Source: a virus
Virus record (IMG/VR): IMGVR_UViG_3300043392_000024
Span: 1 to 63,986 of that record
Reading direction: 5' to 3' (one strand)
Length of the DNA: 63,986 bases
In this document: positions 59,292-63,986 of the stretch, in pieces
Layout of the letters: each line of letters starts with the position of its first letter
Numbering within the stretch: position 1 is the first letter of the stretch
The notes under the pieces: generated by a model
Database searches by the model: none
What the model saw: only the letters and a program-made list of their open reading frames with translations
What the model was told of the DNA's origin: nothing
Position numbers and translations under genes: made by a program

Positions 59292-59299
59292 TATCTTTG
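59292..59299 (+). promoter_or_regulatory. Bacteroidota -7 element before the lysis region
   Basis: TATCTTTG, 18 bases before the ATG at 59318. No -33 element visible. It would start the late transcript for head decoration, lysis and fibre genes. Confidence 0.6.
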
Positions 59300-59317
59300 T
59301 AACTATAAATAACAAAT

Positions 59318-59449
59318 ATGAAAAAGGTAACTAAAAAAACAGCGTTTGATATCAAAGAGGCAAGCAACCAAAAGTTGAAGCCAGGAGCTCGCAAGCACTA
59401 TGCTGAGAATGCACAGGCTGCAATGAAGAACCAAAAGAAAAAGAAATAA
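59318..59449 (+). CDS. Basic small protein, 43 aa
   Basis: A 43-residue basic protein (ASNQKLKPGARKHYAEN in the middle, ending KNQKKKK). One base before the next ATG. Function unknown; similar in style to the upstream small basic proteins. Confidence 0.6.
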   Translation: MKKVTKKTAFDIKEASNQKLKPGARKHYAENAQAAMKNQKKKK

Positions 59450-59450
59450 G

Positions 59451-59714
59451 ATGGGAGTTTTAAACTACACACAGTCTGGCCGTGCGGCAGCTGTAACACC
59501 ATCAAATACTGATAACATTCCTAGTGTATCAGGCGGTGAGAATACACAAGGCTGTATTCTTTACGTAGGTGGCACAGGAGTTTTAAAGGTATTGACAATT
59601 GGAGGAGACGAAGTTTTCTTTCATGGTGTACCAGCAGGAACAACACTTCAAGTAAGAGTTCTTCGTGTATTTTCCACAGGAACCACTGCTACTAACATCG
59701 TAGCTCTTTGGTAA
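59451..59714 (+). CDS. Small beta-rich virion protein, 87 aa
   Basis: An 87-residue protein starting MGVLNYTQSGRAAAVTPSNT with GCILYVGGTGVLKVLTIGGD and ending STGTTATNIVALW. I know this pattern from small head- or tail-associated proteins in diverse phages and from gene-transfer clusters. A trimeric or decoration protein is likely. Confidence 0.65.
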   Translation: MGVLNYTQSGRAAAVTPSNTDNIPSVSGGENTQGCILYVGGTGVLKVLTIGGDEVFFHGVPAGTTLQVRVLRVFSTGTTATNIVALW

Positions 59715-59715
59715 A

Positions 59716-59880
59716 ATGACTGACGAGGACTTGAAGATAGCATTTATTAATTCTGTGACATTTATCTTGTCATTCTCGACTCTTGAATCTTGGTTCAAGG
59801 TTATTCTACTTGGTGTGACCATTGGTTACACAATTACAAAGTGGGTGATGTTATTAAAAAACAAGAAAGCTGATGATTAG
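59716..59880 (+). CDS. Holin-like membrane protein, 54 aa
   Basis: A 54-residue protein. It has a charged start (MTDEDLK), a hydrophobic segment (about 8-22), a second segment (about 26-47, FKVILLGVTIGYTITKWVML) and a basic/acidic tail. It is the first gene of a lysis cassette, with an 8-base overlap to the next. Likely a holin or part of a two-part holin. Confidence 0.6.
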   Translation: MTDEDLKIAFINSVTFILSFSTLESWFKVILLGVTIGYTITKWVMLLKNKKADD

Positions 59881-60061
59881 CGACTTCTTTAAGTTCGAAG
59901 GACAGTATTCACACACGAGACTCATTTCACTAATTGGGTCTCTTGTTGTTTTCGGGAGTTTCTTATATAATCCTACCAATACAGGGTTGCAAAATTTGAT
60001 GGCGATCATTATATCTGGATCGCTAATAAATGCTACTGCATCTAAATTTACTAAAAAATGA
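59873..60061 (+). CDS. Second small membrane protein of the lysis cassette, 62 aa
   Basis: A 62-residue protein with two hydrophobic segments (about 16-32, RLISLIGSLVVFGSFLY, and 41-55, NLMAIIISGSLINA). It overlaps the endolysin start by 4 bases. Possibly the holin or antiholin partner. Confidence 0.65.
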   Translation: MISDFFKFEGQYSHTRLISLIGSLVVFGSFLYNPTNTGLQNLMAIIISGSLINATASKFTKK

Positions 60062-60504
60062 AATTATCAGAACATCTTGACCTAGTCGAAGTGACTCGGT
60101 CCGAGTATGCTAAAAGAAATGGCATTAATAATATGCCTAACCCACAGTATACAGAAAACTTGATCGAATTGGCTCAAAAGATATTCGAGCCAATTAGACA
60201 GCACTTTAATAAACCCATACACATATCAAGTGGGTTTAGGTCAAAAATTTTAAACGAAAAAATTGGAGGTGCTAAGAATTCTCAGCACACACTCGGTCAA
60301 GCACTTGATATAGATCAGGGTAATCGGAAGGATAATATAGAGATATTTGAGTTTATAAAAAATAACTTACCTTTCGACCAGTTAATAAACGAATATGGTT
60401 ATGATTGGGTTCATGTATCTTATAATCCTGATGGCAGACAGCGTGGTGAAGTGCTTGATGCGATCAAAGAAAAAGGGCAAACGAAATACGTAGCACACAA
60501 ATGA
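60058..60504 (+). CDS. Endolysin, M15-family peptidase
   Basis: A 148-residue cell-wall peptidase of the M15_3/VanY-like family. The zinc motif is SQHTLGQALDID (His and Asp ligands, H about 84, D about 91) and the late WVHVSYNPDG (His about 127). It also has HISSGFRSKILNEKIGG, the family's helix start. It cleaves peptide crosslinks in peptidoglycan. There is no signal peptide, so release depends on the holin. It overlaps the spanin gene by 4 bases. Confidence 0.9.
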   Translation: MKLSEHLDLVEVTRSEYAKRNGINNMPNPQYTENLIELAQKIFEPIRQHFNKPIHISSGFRSKILNEKIGGAKNSQHTLGQALDIDQGNRKDNIEIFEFIKNNLPFDQLINEYGYDWVHVSYNPDGRQRGEVLDAIKEKGQTKYVAHK

Positions 60505-60950
60505 GAAATCTAATATTTTTACTATTAATTTTTGCAGTATCATGCAAGCCGTTACAACCTGTAACGGTTTATCGAGATGTTGTCAAAGTAGACACAGTTC
60601 GTGATTACAAAGTAATTACAAAATTAAACGCTGTTCATGACACGCTAACAATCGACAATCCTTGCGATTCTTCTGGCATTTTAACGAGTTTCTATAGCCG
60701 GATAAGGATACCACAAGGAAAGGTTGTAGTTCGTTCAGTACAGGGCAAGATTCAGGCCACAGTAGACATCGATTCTATCGAGTCCGTGTATCGTGATAAG
60801 TATAAATCTCAACTTGCTACTGATACGTATAAAACTGAGAAAGTTATACGTACAAATGAGATACCTAAGTGGGTAATTTGGTTTATGGCTATTAGTGGTG
60901 TTTTGTCATTTTTATATGTTAGAGAGAAAGTTAGTATTTTTGTAAAATAA
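60501..60950 (+). CDS. Unimolecular spanin (u-spanin) candidate
   Basis: A 149-residue protein with an N-terminal signal and lipobox (MRNLIFLLLIFAVSC, Cys15), a periplasmic domain rich in beta strands with TVYRDVVKVDTVRDYKVI, and a C-terminal transmembrane segment (about 125-142, PKWVIWFMAISGVLSFLY). A lipid anchor at one end and an inner-membrane anchor at the other is the T1 gp11-type layout. It would join outer and inner membranes at the last step of lysis. It is the last gene of the lysis cassette. Confidence 0.75.
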   Translation: MRNLIFLLLIFAVSCKPLQPVTVYRDVVKVDTVRDYKVITKLNAVHDTLTIDNPCDSSGILTSFYSRIRIPQGKVVVRSVQGKIQATVDIDSIESVYRDKYKSQLATDTYKTEKVIRTNEIPKWVIWFMAISGVLSFLYVREKVSIFVK

Positions 60951-60968
60951 CTAGCAAACAAAAAGCCG

Positions 60969-63476
60969 ATGGCAAGAATTAGTACATATCCAAGTGACAA
61001 TAATGTTATAGGAGCAGATAAGTGGATTGGTTCCGATGCAAATAATAACAATCAAACCAAGAACTTTACAGCCGATGCAGTAGCAGCTTATTTTAATAAG
61101 GCTAGTGCTATCGATACAGGTCAATTCTCTTGGAATTTCGTTGCCTATTCAAGTACTGTTACTCAGTATGACAAAACATTTTCATTAGTTGGGTATACTA
61201 ATACAAGTATTGGTGTTAACCAGTTAGAAGGTATCTTAAAAGTATCTTTCTTAACTCTTGCAAATACAACTCCAGGCACATTTATTGCAGAGCAATGGCT
61301 AAATAAAATTATCCTTGTTCATATCCCTAATAACCCATCTTCTTACGGATTATATAGAATTACTAATATTTCTTTAGTTGGTGATTTTTATTATTTAACT
61401 ACTGACTTACAAGAGGCATCTACAGGAACTATTTTAGCAAACACTCCTGTTTCTTTTGGTCTTTTCGAAGGTGTATCAGGTACTAACGGAACATCCGGAA
61501 GCTCAGGAACGTCAGGGTCAAGCGGAATTAATGGTACTATGGGTACTTCAGGATCGTCAGGTACTACAGGTACTTCAGGATCGTCAGGCACCACAGGTAC
61601 TTCTGGAAGCTCAGGTACTACAGGTACATCAGGTACTACAGGTACTTCAGGATACTCTGGTGATAAATATCGTGGCACATCTACTACTTCATTTACATTA
61701 GGAAATGCAGGAACCATTACAACCCAAGTAGGGCTATCATATACTCCAGCACAATCTATTATCATTGTTTACAATGCTAATAATTTCCAAGAGTGCGAGG
61801 TTATAAGTTACGACTCTGGTAATGGATTACTAACATTTGCTGCACCAACACGAACTGTTGGTTCGGGTACATATACTTCTTGGACAATTAACTTGGATGG
61901 TGCAAGTGGTGGCGATGGATCTTCAGGTACTTCAGGTACATCAGGGGCAAATGGTACAAGTGGAATAAATGGTACGAGTGGTAGCTCAGGATTTAGCGGA
62001 ACTAGTGGTATAAGTGGAACCTCAGGTACGACAGGTACTTCGGGATCTAGCGGTATTAGTGGTACATCAGGAACAAGTGGGGTAGATGGTACATCCGGTA
62101 CAACAGGAACATCAGGATTTAATGGATCAAGTGGAACTACAGGTACATCAGGTACTAGTGGGTTAACAGGTACATCAGGTACATCAGGACAGAATGGTAT
62201 TTCTGCTGGTCGTACTTACTACTTTAATCAGTCGCAGTCTTCTAGCATTTCTCCATATAAAATTTTAGCAGAACAGCCTTCCGGTGCTATTCAGCAAGTT
62301 GTTACTACTAGCTTGTCTGGTAGTCAATCTGGTGCGTTGGTAAGCAGTTTTATTACTGAGGAGTTAGGGTTTCCTATTATCCCAAGTGGTATACAAAGGT
62401 TTAATCTACATTATTTAAAACCTGCATCTAACGATAACATTGAAGTATATGTTACGATACAACTGGCTGATTCTTCAGGAACGCCTATTGGACCTGTTAT
62501 ATCATCTGGCGTTGACTTAATTGGATGGGTAGATGCTTCGACTCCTGTAGACGTACCTATCGACATTGTGCTTCCAACAACAGGTATTGATCCTACATAT
62601 AGGATGATTGCTAAATTGTATTTAACAAATTTAGACAGCACATCACATAATGTTAGTTTTTACACAGAAGGTACTTCTTATTATTCTTTTGTTCTTACAT
62701 CGGTAGGTGCAGTTGGTGGAACTTCAGGAACCTCAGGTACAAGTGGTGTATCTGGTACATCTGGTGTTAGTGGGACTTCGGGCGTTAGTGGAACAAGTGG
62801 GATTGATGGAACAAGTGGTATAAATGGTGCCAATGGCACTAGTGGTGTCGATGGAACATCTGGAGTAAATGGTACGAGTGGCGTTAATGGTGCAAATGGT
62901 ACCTCAGGAGTAGATGGTACTAGTGGCGTAAGTGGTACGTCAGGAGTTTCAGGTACATCAGGTGTAAATGGAGCGAACGGAACATCAGGTGTAAGTGGTA
63001 CTTCAGGTACTAGCGGAGCAGCTGGAGCAAGTGGTACATCAGGAGTTAGTGGAACAAGTGGTGTGTCAGGTACAAGTGGTACTTCGGGTCCATCGTACAT
63101 CTCACTTTACTCAACTACTGTGACGATTAATAGTGCCGGTGGTTTTGCAGGTAACTACGGAACACTTATCCCAATTAACACGCTTACATATAACGGTGTT
63201 TATATTATCAGAATTAGATACGTATCATCTTATTCTCCATATTACATTAGTACTGTAATTACATATTGCCCTGCTAGTGGTAATGCTTCGGATCAGCAGA
63301 CAGGATTTGAGTTTTATTCATTAACATCTGCTGGTAATGGTACCGACTCTTACATGGGATTCTTAGGTAAGTCGGCAGGAAGTGGTGGTGTAGGTGGTAT
63401 ATATGCTAAATTCCCTTATGGTAACGTTAATGCCGGAGGAGGTACAGCATATGTCGATTGTTATAGAATATATTAA
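60969..63476 (+). CDS. Collagen-like tail fibre protein, 835 aa
   Basis: An 835-residue fibre. The N-terminal 165 residues are a mixed attachment domain (ISTYPSDNNVIGADKWIGSD at the start). Three Gly-X-Y blocks follow: about 168-231, about 310-413 and about 580-708. They are dominated by GTS, GSS, GTT, GVS, GVN and GAN, and contain almost no Pro. Between them lie globular beta domains. The last 125 residues (after GPSYISLYS) form a receptor-binding-like end. Gly at every third residue over long blocks indicates a trimeric collagen-like helix. Ser/Thr in X and Y positions could be glycosylated by the enzyme encoded downstream. Confidence 0.85.
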   Translation: MARISTYPSDNNVIGADKWIGSDANNNNQTKNFTADAVAAYFNKASAIDTGQFSWNFVAYSSTVTQYDKTFSLVGYTNTSIGVNQLEGILKVSFLTLANTTPGTFIAEQWLNKIILVHIPNNPSSYGLYRITNISLVGDFYYLTTDLQEASTGTILANTPVSFGLFEGVSGTNGTSGSSGTSGSSGINGTMGTSGSSGTTGTSGSSGTTGTSGSSGTTGTSGTTGTSGYSGDKYRGTSTTSFTLGNAGTITTQVGLSYTPAQSIIIVYNANNFQECEVISYDSGNGLLTFAAPTRTVGSGTYTSWTINLDGASGGDGSSGTSGTSGANGTSGINGTSGSSGFSGTSGISGTSGTTGTSGSSGISGTSGTSGVDGTSGTTGTSGFNGSSGTTGTSGTSGLTGTSGTSGQNGISAGRTYYFNQSQSSSISPYKILAEQPSGAIQQVVTTSLSGSQSGALVSSFITEELGFPIIPSGIQRFNLHYLKPASNDNIEVYVTIQLADSSGTPIGPVISSGVDLIGWVDASTPVDVPIDIVLPTTGIDPTYRMIAKLYLTNLDSTSHNVSFYTEGTSYYSFVLTSVGAVGGTSGTSGTSGVSGTSGVSGTSGVSGTSGIDGTSGINGANGTSGVDGTSGVNGTSGVNGANGTSGVDGTSGVSGTSGVSGTSGVNGANGTSGVSGTSGTSGAAGASGTSGVSGTSGVSGTSGTSGPSYISLYSTTVTINSAGGFAGNYGTLIPINTLTYNGVYIIRIRYVSSYSPYYISTVITYCPASGNASDQQTGFEFYSLTSAGNGTDSYMGFLGKSAGSGGVGGIYAKFPYGNVNAGGGTAYVDCYRIY

Positions 63477-63487
63477 TTTTTAAGAGA

Positions 63488-63901
63488 ATGGCAAATACAT
63501 ATAAGTTTGATATTGTCCAGGTATTTACATCTGACATAGAGTTGAATAGCAACAAAGATGAACTAGTTGAAAAGATTGAATTCTCTTTGATAGGTTATCG
63601 TGATAATCAGAATACATTTATTATTGAGGATGTAGATATTCCAACTTCTTCAGGAGATATAATTCCTTATAACCAATTGGATAAAGATATCTTCGTTAGT
63701 TGGGTTATAAACTTTGTAGGAGAAGACAGAATAAATAAGATGAAAGCAAAGATAGATGCTAAGTTAGAGGAAATGGTAAACCATTTTGCTCAATTCGATA
63801 ACATCGATCAAGAAAAAACTATTAAATCAACATTGCCCCCATGGGTAAGTCTTGAAATACCCGAAGGGGCTGTTGTTTTAACTCCTAAAGAAATTAAATA
63901 G
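63488..63901 (+). CDS. Fibre-associated protein, 137 aa
   Basis: A 137-residue protein, acidic, with an N-terminal beta domain (KFDIVQVFTSDIELNSNKDELVE, FIIEDVDIP) and a helical end with IDAKLEEMVNHF. It lies 11 bases after the fibre gene, in the place of a fibre chaperone or small tail protein. The stop codon is inside the 127-bp terminal overlap. Function inferred from position only. Confidence 0.6.
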   Translation: MANTYKFDIVQVFTSDIELNSNKDELVEKIEFSLIGYRDNQNTFIIEDVDIPTSSGDIIPYNQLDKDIFVSWVINFVGEDRINKMKAKIDAKLEEMVNHFAQFDNIDQEKTIKSTLPPWVSLEIPEGAVVLTPKEIK

Positions 63902-63986
63902 GCAATACCTTTATAACATCTTCTGCTAAAATACCCCTGTGGCATTCAAATTGTCTAGGGGTATTTTTATGTCGAGGGCACCAATC
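63860..63986. repeat. Terminal direct repeat, right copy
   Basis: Identical to 1-127. It holds the end of the fibre-associated gene and the terminator hairpin (63929-63966), and the 3' end of the glycosyltransferase (minus strand, 63894-63986). Confidence 0.95.

Noticed and set aside
61391-61765. Long minus-strand open frame rich in Val and Pro opposite the fibre repeats (also 62681-63100)
   Set aside because: It is the mirror of the Gly-Ser/Thr triplet repeats (PEVPVVPDVP pattern), which leave antisense frames open. No start context or function.
61470-63096. Short repeated units that look like a CRISPR or microsatellite array
   Set aside because: The units are in-frame codons for Gly-X-Y triplets inside a long plus-strand gene, with no spacer-repeat regularity.

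Overview
The window is a complete circular genome of a podovirus-like tailed phage. Its last 127 bases (63860-63986) repeat its first 127 exactly, so the unique length is 63859 bp. The host is almost certainly a member of the Bacteroidota, probably Flavobacteriia-like. The evidence is AT-rich DNA, many promoters with the Bacteroidota -7 element TAnnTTTG, AT-rich leaders instead of Shine-Dalgarno sites, a BACON domain in a virion protein, and several small-protein families that I know only from Bacteroidota phages. I see no integrase, and no DNA or RNA polymerase.

Layout. (1) 35-2071, minus: a two-domain glycosyltransferase. (2) 2147-31537, plus: packaging and virion genes in order. These are a GroES-like protein, small and large terminase, portal, scaffold-like protein, major capsid protein, a homing endonuclease behind a possible pseudoknot RNA, two neck/tail ring proteins, a 1766-residue tail hub with a BACON domain and eight Cys-paired repeats, further tail proteins, and three T7-like ejection proteins including one of 2139 residues. 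(3) 53822 down to 31596, minus: the early region. It carries recombination and replication genes (SF2 helicase, VRR-NUC, BT4734-type primase-helicase, SSB, PD-(D/E)XK exonuclease, single-strand annealing protein, a DnaA domain IV-like protein), nucleotide enzymes (MazG-like, dNMP kinase-like), a C5 methyltransferase-like protein, many small proteins, and a nest of overlapping membrane microproteins. A tRNA-like RNA block lies at 33720-34280. (4) 53823-54828: a gene-poor kilobase with iterons, hairpins and operators, a likely replication origin or control region. (5) 54829-63901, mostly plus: a winged-helix protein, a complete GroEL/GroES operon, small basic proteins, a compact lysis cassette (holins, M15 endolysin, one-piece spanin), and a collagen-like fibre ending opposite the glycosyltransferase.

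How the parts fit together. The phage appears to borrow the host polymerase but brings its own primase-helicase, SSB and annealing recombination. It brings its own chaperonin, presumably for folding large virion proteins. It may also glycosylate its own Ser/Thr-rich fibre. The most unusual points are: two related regulatory regions placed beside two genes that share a winged-helix domain; the glycosyltransferase next to the collagen-like fibre; interrupted tRNA-like genes; the RNA pseudoknot before the homing endonuclease; and the chaperonin set.
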